A stretch of 64,000 bases of DNA, taken from contig JACYXH010000359.1 in NCBI GenBank assembly GCA_026745465.1, positions 687,501 through 751,500 of the forward strand, in the 5' to 3' direction. Below, piece after piece: positions 1-13,379 of this stretch. A program made the position numbers and the translations under genes. The DNA comes from Lota lota. Lineage: Eukaryota; Chordata; Actinopteri; Gadiformes; Lotidae. Positions within the stretch are counted from its first letter, which is position 1. The number at the start of each line of letters is the position of its first letter. The notes below the pieces were generated by a model, which was not told where the DNA came from, made no database searches, and saw only the letters and a list, made by a program, of their open reading frames with translations.

Positions 1-1150
1 CAATGTACACAGACAGATATCAGTCCATGAAAAAAGACACAGCTTACAAATGAATATGGCTCTTACTTTACATTCTATTGGTACGGATACATTACCCAAT
101 GACAGGTTCAGTAACTGTCCACGCTTAAAGTATTGTTTAAGGCTGATCAACAGGTTACATTTACAAGATCCACGGTCTGAAACAGAATAGGGAAGAGTCA
201 GTATGAACGTCAGTGGTAGAGCACTGTGTAACTGTCAAGTGTAAACAAAACTGTGGCTATTGACTGCAACTATTGGAATTACTCCCAAGTATGGTATTAC
301 TTGTATTGGAATTACTCCCAAGTACTGATCGCCCCACCCCGACATTACTGTTTAACTGTTCTGTTCTAAACTCTGAAACTGAAAACTGACCTGCAACAAT
401 AGTTTCACCAACCAGCAAAGACTTCAAAAATAAAGTATTCTGTAACAGCCAATGCATTTCCATTCATAAAATAATAAAATTCAGATTGCTTTTTTATGTG
501 ATACGTTATATTTTATATATCTGTTCGATTGGGGTTCTTGGTCATTTGTATATGCAGATATTCCCCAATGACCAAAGTCAAACCCTATAAAACTAAATTT
601 TTTGTCATATGTGGTTCAAAATGCAATCTCAGTATCAGTGAATCCCTACCTATAATTATATATGCATATTATATGTCTATATTTTACCCATATTTAAAAA
701 CCTGTGACTATACTGACAGTGCTCTAAACTGTCCTGTTAGTAGTGTATATTATTGTCTGTAACTAAGCACTCAATGTTTACGAAGCTTCAATGTTCCGCA
801 GTTGTCAACATCTAAGTGATACCTCTCCAGATATGCAGGCCCTGTGTGTCAATGACTTGAGCTGTTTCTGCTTGCTATGCAGAAGGTGAACCATAACCAG
901 GAGCTTTGTGACATCACACACCAACAATTCACCCATTCATCTCTTTCCCTTCCATCCATCCATAATAAAACCCAGGAAGTCTTGCATGCATCCACTCCCC
1001 TCAGGTCGTCAGTATGAAGGTGTGACTTCCCTCTAGCCGCTGCCAAAGACGTAACACACACCAACACACATCCACCTCTCACTCTCTGGGGGCTTCTCAC
1101 TCTCCTCTCACCTTTGAATTTCAGCAAAAGGTCACAACTGTTTTCACTAT
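1..1150. other. No gene recognised
   Basis: AT-rich sequence without a convincing exon. A short phrase (ttggaattactcccaagta) occurs twice about 33 bp apart near 272-325. The small open frames here show no family resemblance and no codon structure that I can support. Confidence 0.4.
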
Positions 1151-1154
1151 CTTC

Positions 1155-1320
1155 TCCTTTTTTGTGATATGCTTTTATCCAAAGTGACTTCCATTGAATT
1201 CAGATGCATGTCATTAATGAGCAGGTAGGTGTTATGGTGTTTTGCTCAAGGATGCCTACAGGCCGAATGCATGGGGGGATTGAACCCAGTACCTTTTGGC
1301 TCTACTTGCCACTAAATTTG
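1155..1320 (-). repeat. tRNA-derived SINE fragment
   Basis: Read on the minus strand this resembles the SINE fragments at 31.8, 33.5, 34.4 and 60.8 kb. It has a B-box-like phrase (in plus orientation gggattgaaccc), then 'catccttgagcaa', then a tail with 'agtcactttggataaa'. Such tRNA-headed SINEs are common in teleosts. I cannot assign the exact family without a repeat library. Confidence 0.55.
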
Positions 1321-1459
1321 CATACATATATTTTGTGTACATATGCACATTTCTCTGTATTGCTATTGCCTTGGCGTACTTTTGTGTCTATTATATGATT
1401 TTATATTATGTACGGCAGATTTTGAGAAGGAATTGTAACGTCTGTGGTTAATGAATTTT

Positions 1460-2064
1460 TATATATCCCCCCCCCCCCCCTCCCAGAGTTTGGATCTACC
1501 TGGGACCTGATGGAACCCATGTTGACGTAGTGGGACTCCATGGTGTTGGCTCACAGGGACATGGGGACGGGTGTGGCAGCTGGAATGTGTACGCAGTGCG
1601 GTGTGAGTTGTGGCAAGGCAGTGGGGCATCAGGACCTGGTGTGATAACAGGAAGTGACCACAAGTCAACATCTGATCCCCACCGTCATTTTATTGAGATA
1701 ATGGCGATGACGGGATGCTTGTCGGCACATCCCACTGAAGCGCTAACCCCATGGGCCATATACCTCGTAGCGACCCAGGGTTGATTCCCACAAAAGCCCA
1801 TACAATTATAAAAAAATAGATATATACTGTAATATACGTATGAACAGCTGGGTGGAGAGAGAGAGAGCAAGAGAGAGAAGAAACATGATGTTCATGCTAA
1901 GGAATGCCTCTAGCCTGAACTCATTCCTCATGGTATTTCAAACCCACACACACACATTAAGTCTCCTGGTCAGAGCCATGTCCTGCATCAGCTCTGTTCT
2001 CCTCCAACATCCTGCTGCAATAACAACAACCCTCCCTGAGGACAGCTCTAGCCCAGCTGGGAAG

Positions 2065-2105
<41 letters not shown>

Positions 2106-2371
2106 AGACTAGACACACACTCACATTTCCCATAAAACAACATGAGGCAAACGGTATTAAAGTACAATCTAAATGGGAATATTACTCTCACAGACACAGA
2201 CTGATAGTAAAAGGTCAGACACTGCCAGAAAGCGCCAGAAAGACAGAACAATGGAAAAGCATTAGAGACAAACAGACAGTAATAAAGTAATAAAGAGAGA
2301 TGTACTGACAGATGGAGACAGACACACATACAGCAAAGTGGATGGTCAAACAGACAGGCAGACAGACTTAC
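1460..2371. other. Intergenic or intronic, with short CA repeat
   Basis: No coding region recognised. There is a poly-C run near 1467-1480 and a (CA)n tract at about 2066-2102. If the exon at 2372-2434 is real, this is the start of its downstream intron. Confidence 0.4.
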
Positions 2372-2434
2372 TCTGTAGATGTGGAAGTGTGCCAGGAAGG
2401 GGAAAGACCTTTTAAGCTTGTCAAATCGCCGCAT
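2372..2434 (-). CDS. Putative first coding exon, 21 codons (possible alternative TNK2-like first exon)
   Basis: On the minus strand an ATG at 2434 opens a 21-codon frame, MRRFDKLKRSFPFLAHFHIY followed by R, ending exactly at a strong splice donor (AGA|GTAAGT, GT at 2371-2370). It is basic and hydrophobic and I do not recognise it from a named family. The donor leaves phase 0, the same as the 28-codon exon at 11489-11572. Both could therefore splice to one shared second exon to the left of the window. Upstream on the minus strand (2435-2960) the sequence is less repetitive and more GC-rich, as expected of a 5'UTR or promoter. Position and strand fit a gene following TFR1, where TNK2 lies in mammals, but no SAM or kinase exon is present to confirm this. 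Confidence 0.4.
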
Positions 2435-3255
2435 CTTGAGGTTGTGAGGATCAATCTACTAAACGACGGTGTGTGTGTGTGCGTGCAGGTCACACACTTC
2501 TACCAGGCTCTAAACAGCCAGACCACAACGTGTCCGCTCCTCCGACACCTCCGCTCAAAACGCCCACAACTTCACAATTCCCGGGTCTGACTTTCTATGG
2601 AACGCCAGGCAGGGAGCGGCCTCCTCTAAGACTCCGGACCCCGGACTCCCAACCCTGATCTGGGGGGACACAAGAAAGACTTGCTCTGCTCCTGGAGGCA
2701 GACCACTACATTCCATCCTGGGAGAAATCCTCTGGTGATCCCCAGTCTCTCAGCACTCACTCCCTGGAGAAGGGGAGGAGAGAACGATCGCAGAACAGCC
2801 CTCCTCCTCCTCCTCCGAGGCCAATACAGAAAAGAAAGGATACGAGCACCGAAGAGGGAGAGGAGGTACAGCAGGGGGCAAGTTAAAGGGTTCAGGGGGT
2901 CAGGGGTGATAAGTGTTTTCTGCGTGTCAGTGTGGAAGCCAAGGTGTGTGTTTGTGTGCTAGCCGTGTGTCCTCTCCCATGCACAGTGCTAGGACGCACT
3001 GCCGACCTGCCAAACTTCACTACACAACTAGCTCCTCCTTCAATCTCTCTCTACCTCTCTCTCTCTGCCTCACTCTCCCGATGACTCTCCAAAAACCACA
3101 CACGCACACACATACACACACACACACACACACACATACACACAGTCGGCTGAGCGCGTCCAGCTCCTGTCTGTTCGTTTTTGTGTCCTTCCGTCTCAAC
3201 TGGCACTAAAAATAGGAGTGCATTGCTGTTCACTCGCTCTCACTCGCCCAGCAGC

Positions 3256-3960
<705 letters not shown>

Positions 3961-4048
3961 GGGACACATAGGCTCTATGCCTATGTGAGAGGTATTTTAA
4001 GATCCAGCATGTTTATTTGAAGTGAGATTGTGTGTGAGATTGTGTGTG

Positions 4049-4049
4049 C

Positions 4050-4130
<81 letters not shown>
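4049..4130. repeat. (TG)n microsatellite
   Basis: An essentially pure TG tract of about 80 bp, flanked by imperfect TG-rich sequence to about 4240. The Cys/Val and His/Thr frames across it are repeat artefacts. Confidence 0.97.
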
Positions 4131-4131
<1 letters not shown>

Positions 4132-4850
4132 CTGTGTGTGTGTCTGTGCATCCAGTCCGGTGCTACATATAGCAGCGTATTGCGTGTATCTATTTGAGCA
4201 TGTGTATGTGTTTATTTGTGCGTCCATGCCTGCACGGCACACACAACAATGTCTTCTTTCGGCTCCTTCACTTCTTCACCTTCATCTCTCTCTCTCCTTA
4301 CACCTCCATCCCACTCGGTCTTTCACTCTCTTTCTCTTCTGCCCTCTAGCCACTCGCACTACCCTTTTTCACCCCACACACACTCACAAACTCAGACACG
4401 CACAAATGTGCACTTGTGGTTTGACATGCAGCATCAGACCGACTATATTGAGCCATTTCAGCTGACCAGCTAATGCTCGACTGCAGGGAGTGCATTTGAC
4501 CCTTGCACTATAGGCTACCTAGGCTAAGAGAACAACATCAAAGTAACCAGAATTACAAGGAGCAAGTGTAACCTAAAATGTCCCGAACTCACTGTAGATC
4601 ACCACTTTCAGACGTTTATGGTTTTCTAGTGGCACACAACCCATTGTTGTTAATGTGCTTCAGGTCAAAAATATCGTTCTCTTTGTGAAATAGCTTTCTA
4701 TTCGTGAGCTCTCTATTCCATTCATAGTCTACCTCTCTCTCTCTATTTCTCTCTTGCACATTCATGCTGCTATTGGTGAACCTACATCACTGACAACCCC
4801 ACCTTCTTTTCATTTCTTACTACCATATCACGCTCTCCCTCTCTCTCTCT

Positions 4851-4860
<10 letters not shown>

Positions 4861-4882
<22 letters not shown>

Positions 4883-4884
4883 CC
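4861..4884. repeat. Poly-C run (24 bp)
   Basis: 24 consecutive C within a CT-rich stretch (about 4730-5095), with G-quadruplex potential on the minus strand. No gene recognised in 4240-5100. Confidence 0.9.
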
Positions 4885-5106
4885 GCCCCCCAAGGGAGAC
4901 TGGCCAACTGGCTGCATTTTCTTCTTTATTTGGTGCTGTCTTTTTATTTCCTGTCTTTTTAATCCCCCTAAAACTCTCTCTCTCCCCATCTCTTTTTCTC
5001 ACGCCTTTATTTTTAGGTGCTCTCAGATGTCAGTTTCCTTCCTTCTTTCGCTCCATCACTGCTCAATCATTTTATCTGACATTGGACTGAGGTGACCCAA
5101 ATATTA

Positions 5107-5241
<135 letters not shown>

Positions 5242-5479
5242 CTTTGTTTTTACGATGTCTATACTTCTATTTTCAACCTTTGTGTTTCCTTCTTTATCCA
5301 GTTTTCCTGGTACAGCAGCTTTTACTTTGGAGGTTTGGTGGGTAAGGAAGGAAGGAAAGGATGGAAAGAATGAAGGAAGGAAAAAGGAAGTGAGGAAGGA
5401 AGGGAAAGCAGGAAGAAAGGAAGAAAGAAAAAATGGGAAGTGAGGAAGAAAGTGAAGAAGGAAGGTGAGTAAGAAATCA

Positions 5480-7575
5480 AAGAGTGATTCAAATGAAGGA
5501 AGATGAAATGTTATTCAACAAGACGGAGTGAGGACAGAATCTACGATAGCAGACTGGTGATGTTGTTGTCCTCAAGTGTCTGGCTTTCATTATGCTGCTG
5601 TTTACGCCTGCTACATGTGGAAGTACTGACTCTGTGTATGTATGTGTGTATTTTTGGTCTGCTTCATCAGTCTTACTCACCAGTAAACACACTGTTAGAA
5701 ACAAACTGAGACCGAGCCAGGAGGATCAGCCAATCCTCGGTGATGCACAGTACTAGACTGTATATAGACTATTCAGAGTAGAACACATACACAGTGTGGT
5801 CATCATTCACCATTCAGTCCCATTCAACTTCACATGCTCGTTGTATATGAATGCAGGTTTAGTGTGCTGTATTCACCGCTCCCATGTGGTGACCATAGAA
5901 GGTGTTTACTTTCTCCCTCCCCTGCCTCCTCCCCCTCCGTGCAGAGCCACATGGGGCTGACCAAGCCTGGGTTAACAATGAGCGGCTGTGTTTTAGTACA
6001 GATTTTGAATTACAAGTTAGAAGAGAAGCTGTTCAAGATAATTTTGAGGACTTACAGAAGCGCTATTAATTCTATTAGGAGATATAGGGCATGTACATCG
6101 CAACGTCGCAATGCAATGAGCGCTTCCATTTTGGGAGCATAGGAGCTTTGGAATGTTAGTTATTATGTTGGTTGTAATGTTTTTTTGGTCATTGTTTAGT
6201 AAGTTATTGTAACATGATTTCTCAGTATGGGGAGACATTACGTTTGAACCTGCCAAAACCTACCAAAAGTTGTTATTATTATATTTCCAGTATATATTGC
6301 TAACAAACAATCCCATGATGTATTCTGATGTACAAGCCCTATAACTGTGAGAACATGACTTCTAATACATCTAATGTTAGCACTGATGGTGTGCGGTAAG
6401 ACGATATACTTTGATGGTCTATTAAAGTGCATAATCACAAACAACATGATCATGGCGTGGATACATGATTGACTCCATCACAGCAGGAAGCTGAGATCGC
6501 TCAGTGCTCAGAGGTCTGGCTGACCTCACATAGCCCTTAACCAATGGAATGCAAGTCGTCGACATCACTTACTGCAGTGTGCGACATCAAAATATCCTTC
6601 GCACCCACCAGCCCCACAAACACTCAGAAACACAGAAACGCATACAAACAGCATTCCATTGCTCGTGCGCTCTCTCTCTTTGGAGCAACAGAAACAGAAG
6701 TGGAGTGTTGTCTTCACAGCTGGATGAGCGGAGGTGAGGTCAGAGGTGAGTTGGGAGGCATGAGATAGGAGAGGATATCACCTGTCCTACCTTAGGGGAG
6801 GTCAGAGGAGCTGAATGTGATGTCTCAGGTTTGATGCAGGAGGTGATGTCAGAGGTGTGATGTCGGAAGTGGGGTGAGATCAGAACTGGTGATGGTGATA
6901 TTGAGGCCAACCCATGGTAGTAACAGGTTGAGGAGATGTTAAGGAATAGAATAGACCCATGTCCTTCTCCCTCTTACCTTACGGATGTATAAATGAGCAA
7001 ACACAAACATGTATGCACACATAACACATACACAAACTAAAACATAATTGAATATTCAAAGTCCTTTTGACACTATAAGGAGTGATACAAACAGGACATG
7101 AACTAAGTGTTTATTCTAGTGTTCTGGGAACCCTGGGATGGGTCGAAACTTAAGGACTCGGGGACAGGAAGGCAGAGCTTAGTGTTGCATATCACTAGCC
7201 TTAGAACCAGACGAATCTGCGTGCTCACTTGTTATTTGCTTCGGCATATGTGTCTGGCCCCCTTCCCATTCAGACAGATTTCCAGCAGACCTGGCCCGGG
7301 TCGGATCAATCACAACTGTATATCTAATATGGGGCAGGTTTTATATGATGACTGCACAGAGGAGCGTCCTATGGGAGCGCCACTGAGAACTTATAAACAA
7401 CAAAGATGGCTGGTGCTGATGATTCACATGTTTCAATGCTGTTATTGGTTGTAGGTCCATCCAATTGCATCCACAGCATTTTGGTCTGAACCCGTTGATA
7501 ACGCCCCTTGGAAATCAAAATAAACTGAGACGTTTATCAGTTTATCATGCGATGTCAGGCATGTTGTGCCTTGAA
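5480..7575. other. No gene recognised
   Basis: Mixed sequence without convincing exons or element ends. Short open frames near 5834-6142 and 7107-7454 have no recognisable domain. Confidence 0.35.
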
Positions 7576-7583
7576 GGGGAATA

Positions 7584-8678
7584 ATGAAGGTATTATTGGA
7601 GCAAAACAACTGAGCACCTGTGACAGTGGAATTTGTAGTTGAAATAAAATAAAAATAGGAAGTCACACATGTGTATCAGTAAATTTGAAGACATTGAGAA
7701 AAATGCTTTAGGAGTTGCAAACTTTTTTTTACTCCCACAAACACAACACAACAGTTACACCTTCTCAAATTCTTCATTACAGGTGCACAAACAGGTGCAC
7801 AAATCAAAAAAAAAAATTCAAACTCATACGCTCACATATTTACCACAGTTGCTGCAATGAATATGGTGCAAAACACATTCACAACCCCTTATCAAAAGAT
7901 TTGAAGTCATGGATAAAATCTGTACATGCGCAAAATCAGTATGTGAATGCATGCAATGAGAACTTGCACACCTGTAGAATATCTTACAAAAAACTATAAT
8001 CTTGGATATTTGTCTAGCACAAACACGAGTCAATTGCTGCAATCAACAACTGCTTGAATCTGCCGCTACGAGTCTCAAATCTCGATGACAAGCTCCACGT
8101 GCTCTCACTTTAACATCACATATCTCGGTGAAATGTGGAGCAAAAGTGAATTGTGCATCTGTAAAGCCAGGGGCGGGTACTGTTCAGAGATCGACAACCT
8201 TTTTGCCCAATCAAAGGAGCTCGTTTGGGCACGTGTCCTGGGCGACCAGCCATAAAGAGCCATTGTTGATGTTTAAATATTAGAAAAAATATATATATTA
8301 TTGAGAAAATATTCTACAGGTGTGCAACTCTCATTGCATGCATTCACATACTGATTTGCGCATGTGCAAAGTTTGTCCATGACTTCAAATAATTTGATAT
8401 GGGTGTCTGAATGTGTTTTGCACCATATTCACTGCAGCAACTGTAGCACACAAGTATGAGTTTCTAAATTTGTGATTTGTAGAATAGGATTTGTGCACCT
8501 GTAATGAAGAATTTGAGAAGGTGTAACTGTTGTGTTGTGTTTGTGGGAGACAAAAAAAGTTTGCAACTTTTCTCTGTGACTTCCAATTTACTGATACACA
8601 TGTGTGACGTTTATTTTCTACAACTACAAATTCCACTGTCACATGTGCTCAGTTGTTTGGCTCTAATAATACCTTCAT
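7584..8678. mobile_element. Long inverted-repeat element (~1.1 kb) with 8 bp target duplication
   Basis: The left arm (about 7584-7995) and right arm (about 8295-8678) are inverted copies of each other over roughly 390-410 bp, with a ~300 bp spacer. The outer ends are ATGAAGGTATTATT and its complement. They are flanked by ggggaata (7576-7583) and agggaata (8679-8686), an 8 bp near-duplication as made by hAT-type transposases. No transposase is encoded, so this is a non-autonomous foldback or long-TIR element. A transcript across it would form a long hairpin. The arms differ at scattered positions, so it is not recent. Confidence 0.8.
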
Positions 8679-8929
8679 AGGGAATACCATGATCTTCCAG
8701 TGAAAGTATGGGAACAATATTGCAACCAGCAGATGATGAATGGATGAAATTCACCTTTCCTGGCTTTTGTCTGCACCAGTTAGACAAGAGATAAGAGAGA
8801 GTGGGTTTGAGATAGATGGATTAGATCAATTTTTCAGAAAACATATTAATCTCAAACACTATTGACAGAGAGACAGAGAGGGCGAGAGATCGAGAGAGAA
8901 GCATTGAGAGACTATGGTGGTAATAGCCA

Positions 8930-9690
8930 TGACCTTCCTTACCAGGATGAGGTGGTTTACCATGCGAGTAAACCACCTCATCTCCAGTGGAAGATTGTGT
9001 GTGGACATCTCCCACTGGATATCGACAAACCAAATGAAGCTCAATCTGGACAAGACTGAGCTGCTCTTCCTTCCAGGGAAGACATCTCCCTTCCACGACC
9101 TCTCAATCAGTATTGAGGTAACTGCGACGTGGACAGCAAGGAACCTGGGTGTGACACTGGATCACAGTGCACCCGCTCCTGCAGATTCACAATGTACAAC
9201 ACCAGAAGGATACGTACGTTCCTCACCCAGAAGGCCAACCAAGTTTTGCTCCAGGCTTTTGTCATCTCGCGCCTTGACTACTGCAACTCCCTTCTGGCTG
9301 GTCTGCCTGCATGATCTTCTGTCCTCTACAGCTCATCCAGAATGTGGCAGCCCGACTGGTCTTCAACCTACCCAAGTTCTCCCACACTACACCACTCCTC
9401 CTTACAAACTCCTTACCAGTGGCTGCTTCAAATCAGATTCAAGTCACTGGTGCTTGCCTACTGTGCTGCTCCAGCCCATTCTACATCCAGCACACAGTCA
9501 AACCATACACCCCATTCCATCAACTGCACTCTATGACTGCTAAACGGCTTGCTACTCCATGACTTCGTGCAAATCCTAGCAGCCACTCAACAGTCCTGGC
9601 TCCACAATGGTGGAACAAGCTCCCCACTGACATCAGAACGGCTGAAACCCCAGGTGAAAACCCATCTGTTCATACTGAATCTTGGTGAAT
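8930..9690 (+). pseudogene. L2-like LINE reverse transcriptase, C-terminal remnant
   Basis: Three plus-strand frames carry successive pieces of the region after the RT catalytic core of an L2/CR1-type non-LTR retrotransposon. They show 'MKLNLDKTELLFLPGK' near 9030-9080, 'SRLDYCNSLLAGLPA' near 9270-9310 and 'LIQNVAARLVFNLPKFSH' near 9330-9390. They are followed by weaker 'APQWWNKLP'-type sequence and a tail near 9690. Frame changes and missing segments show it is dead. The catalytic YxDD region is not present, so this is a 5'-truncated copy, as usual for LINEs. Confidence 0.75.
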
Positions 9691-9898
9691 GAAAATTAAA
9701 GAAATATAAAACATGTATCTCTATCTGTCTGTCTATCTCTATCTCTATCTATCTTTCTCTATCTCTTGTTATATTGTAGCACATAAAAGCAGTTGATTTG
9801 CCTATTTTGTGAATTGTTAAAATAATCTTTCTATACATTTAATTAAATGTAAATGTAAGTAATGGATAGCCTGGTTTTGTGTGTTTGTGTTTGTATGA

Positions 9899-9899
<1 letters not shown>

Positions 9900-9977
<78 letters not shown>
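9900..9977. repeat. (GT)n microsatellite
   Basis: A pure GT tract of about 78 bp just downstream of the LINE remnant. A short CTAT-type repeat precedes it at 9720-9765. Confidence 0.96.
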
Positions 9978-9978
<1 letters not shown>

Positions 9979-10459
9979 CCCCTATGTTCTGCCTATTGAT
10001 CTGTAGGCTTACTGAGCTTTTCTGTATGCACTAAGCTGAGTGCTCCATAATAGTAACATAACAAGGTGAAGGGGAGATACTGGAAATCAGAACAGTTGTG
10101 GAGATGATTTAAGAGTGTAAACTAAGCAACCACTGCTCTATCACTGTACATAGTGCTGGTTACAGCTAGGGTAATTTAACTGCGGTTTGGACAATTGGCC
10201 ACTGGGTGGCGCCAAATAATAGACTCAAACAATTATCTGCCTTTGAATTAGGAATGATGGGAGATAGATTATTTAGATCAAGAAATGTGTGGCGGAAAAC
10301 ACACCATTTTGTGTGAACTCAAACCACGGTATAATATTAGATCCTCTCAGTATTATCTGTCTTTAGCAATAATTATTTTTATCTTCATCAGAGACTGAAG
10401 ATCAACGCAAAACATTGTAATACCTAGTTCACCACCTCTCCTAGTTCGCCACCTCTCCT

Positions 10460-10532
<73 letters not shown>

Positions 10533-11287
10533 GCGCTCTCTCTCTCAAAGTCAAATAAGCTCCTCCTCTTGATTTTTTTATTTAGATAACCACGTTTTAT
10601 CTCCCTTAAATTCAGAGAAAGTAGTGCATGAATCCATATTTCTGCATTCTATGACAATCTGAATGTTATTTTTGTGTATATTTGTGTTATTGTCAAACAA
10701 TAGCACAGTGCTCTTGTCTTGTTTGCTTGTCCTGCTTGAGGAGGTTGCTCAATCGGCTCTTATGAAGACCGGATCGTGGAGATTACTGAGTTGAACATGG
10801 ATTAAATAACCGATATAGCCTAGGCCAACATAGTGTGGTGAATCTTACTTTGATTTGAATCAATACACTTCTATGAGGTGAATAACACATAGTTGTGACC
10901 CTTCTGGCCTTCCACACATACCAACACACACACACATACACCATCTATAGGTGCCCCCTATTTGTCAACAGCATGGTATAGAAGTGAGGGGTTAACAGCT
11001 AGGCTCAAAATGCCATACCCTCCATATGCCAGACAATAACTCCCTCTCTCTCTTCATGTGTTCTCAACACAGAGCAGAGTAAGAGCATTATCTTTTAAGT
11101 CATCAAACTGCTAAATGAATAGTGTATGTGTTGTCTTTCTGTAGTGTCCACAGTGTATATCTATTGTGTCTGTCTATAATCTGCAGCATCTTCACTCACA
11201 AACATAGAGCATGGTAAAGTGTTCAAAAGGCTACTGACATAATGGGGGCAGATGGATATGAAGAGGTCCAACTTCCTCACATCTTAA
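9978..11287. other. No gene recognised; (CT)n at 10462-10530
   Basis: Contains a CT tract ending in CGCGC and otherwise unique-looking sequence. If the exons at 11489-11572 and 2372-2434 belong to one gene on the minus strand, this is intron. Confidence 0.4.
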
Positions 11288-11488
11288 GACCATTGAGGTG
11301 TGAATACAATTCCCGTCAACCTTAAAAACACAGTTACAGCTACATTTCTCAAGTATGTGCACACAGCTAACCACACACACACACACACACACACACACCT
11401 TTACGTTGAGCAAGAGTAAGCTCAACTAGAAACACAGCCTTAGAAGACCTACAGCTGGAGCCAAGACAAAAAACAGTCTATAGTATAC

Positions 11489-11572
11489 CTCCTCCTCATC
11501 GCTGGGCAGGCATTGATAGTCTCCCTCCTCCGATGTGTTCTGGAGCCTCTGGTACGCCGCAGTCTCCCCCAT
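11489..11572 (-). CDS. Putative first coding exon, 28 codons, copy 1 (TNK2-like?)
   Basis: On the minus strand an ATG at 11572 opens MGETAAYQRLQNTSEEGDYQ followed by CLPSDEEE. It ends in phase 0 at a donor (GAG|GTATAC, GT at 11488-11487). The peptide is short and acidic with a YxxL-type tyrosine, and coding-like across its whole length. As I remember it, a long isoform of TNK2 (ACK1, a Cdc42-associated tyrosine kinase) begins with a similar MGE-AYQRL sequence. In mammals TNK2 follows TFRC on the same strand, as it would here. SAM, kinase and UBA exons would lie left of the window and were not seen. The identification is therefore inference. Confidence 0.5.
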
Positions 11573-12256
11573 GGTCAGACCCCCAAGAACAGCCAACAAC
11601 AACCAGCGTAGAACACCTTGTGGTCCTCAGAAGTCAATCAGCCACACACACATTATTTTATCCTTGTGAGGACCCAGTTGGGTTTTCACTCCTGTCCTTT
11701 CCTTTCGCAGAACAACAGTGTCATTTGATTTTGGGTCGTCCTGGCGTGGCACAGCAATTGCGCAGTTCAGTGCTTGTGGTTATTTCCCAGTATCAGTTCC
11801 TCATGGTGACTTAGCGGCAGCTGCTGTTGAAAAGCGAAAGGAGAACTCCGTCTCTCATGGTAAAAGCAGGAGGATAACACACACCTCCACAGCTCTCTAC
11901 AGATGTGTTTTTGTTGTCAGGGGAGACCGCAGGGGCTAAGTTTATCCTCTGGCGAGCCGCGGCAGGTAATCCTGTACACAGAGTCACTCCATCTCCTCTC
12001 TCTCTCTCTCTCTGTCTTTGTCTCTGTCTCTCTCTCTCTCTGTGTTCCCAGGGCAAGGATTCCCTGTCTCAGCTTAGAGGTGGAATCCCAGGTGAAACCT
12101 CCACCTTTGAAGAGCAGACAGGGAGATCCTTCGACTAAGCACAGTCAATCCGTCTGCGGTGGATGGATGGATGGACCATTGAGGTGTGAATACAATTCAC
12201 GTCAACCTTAAAAACACAGTTACAGCTACATTTCTCAAGTATGTGCACACAGCTAA

Positions 12257-12304
<48 letters not shown>

Positions 12305-12392
12305 TTACGTTGAGCAAGAGTAAGCTCAACTAGAAACACAGCCTTAGAAGACCTACAGCTGGAGCCAAGACAAAAAACAGTCTATAGTATAC

Positions 12393-12476
12393 CTCCTCCT
12401 CATCGCTGGGCAGGCATTGATAGTCTCCCTCCTCCGATGTGTTCTGGAGCCTCTGGTACGCCGCAGTCTCCCCCAT
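12393..12476 (-). CDS. Putative first coding exon, 28 codons, copy 2
   Basis: A base-for-base repeat of the exon at 11489-11572, including the start codon (12476-12474) and the GAG|GTATAC donor, lying 904 bp further upstream on the minus strand. If real, the gene has two identical candidate first exons, and whichever promoter is used gives the same N-terminus. If only one has a functional promoter, the other is a silent duplicate. Confidence 0.45.
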
Positions 12477-13232
12477 GGTCAGACCCCCAAGAACAGCCAA
12501 CAACAACCAGCGTAGAACACCTTGTGGTCCTCAGAAGTCAATCAGCCACACACACATTATTTTATCCTTGTGAGGACCCAGTTGGGTTTTCACTCCTGTC
12601 CTTTCCTTTCGCAGAACAACAGTGTCATTTGATTTTGGGTCGTCCTGGCGTGGCACAGCAATTGCGCAGTTCAGTGCTTGTGGTTATTTCCCAGTATCAG
12701 TTCCTCATGGTGACTTAGCGGCAGCTGCTGTTGAAAAGCGAAAGGAGAACTCCGTCTCTCATGGTAAAAGCAGGAGGATAACACACACCTCCACAGCTCT
12801 CTACAGATGTGTTTTTGTTGTCAGGGGAGACCGCAGGGGCTAAGTTTATCCTCTGGCGAGCCGCGGCAGGTAATCCTGTACACAGAGTCACTCCATCTCC
12901 TCTCTCTCTCTCTCTCTCTCTCTGTCTTTGTCTCTGTCTCTCTCTCTCTCTGTGTTCCCAGGGCAAGGATTCCCTGTCTCAGCTTAGAGGTGGAATCCCA
13001 GGTGAAACCTCCACCTTTGAAGAGCAGACAGGGAGATCCTTCGACTAAGCACAGTCAATCCGTCTGCGGTGGATGGATGGATGGAGTATTAAGGTGTAGC
13101 GGTGTGTTCCAGAAGCTGCTCCTGTGGATCCAGCTGTTTTTGTTGCACAATGGTAATTAATTCACTCAGTCCTTTCTCTCTCTCTCGCACTCTCTCACGC
13201 TTGCATGCAATACCTAGTTCACCAGCTCTCCT

Positions 13233-13377
<145 letters not shown>

Positions 13378-13379
13378 TT

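Larger units (their letters stand above)
11288..13085. repeat. Tandem duplication of a ~0.9 kb unit (two near-identical copies)
   Basis: The segment 11288-12175 is repeated at 12174-13085. Copy offset is 886 bp at the left and 904 bp after the first CA tract. The copies are almost identical base for base. The differences I saw are attcccgtc versus attcacgtc and the lengths of the embedded (CA)n (11371-11399, 12257-12303) and (CT)n tracts. Each copy contains the 28-codon putative exon and a GGATGGATGGAT tail. The identity implies a recent event, or two haplotypes wrongly joined in assembly. Confidence 0.93.

Noticed and set aside
11533..12843. Plus-strand frames in both copies of the duplication (93 and 73 codons)
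   Set aside because: They are shadows of the minus-strand exon and its upstream region; only the minus strand has a start plus a donor in a sensible place.
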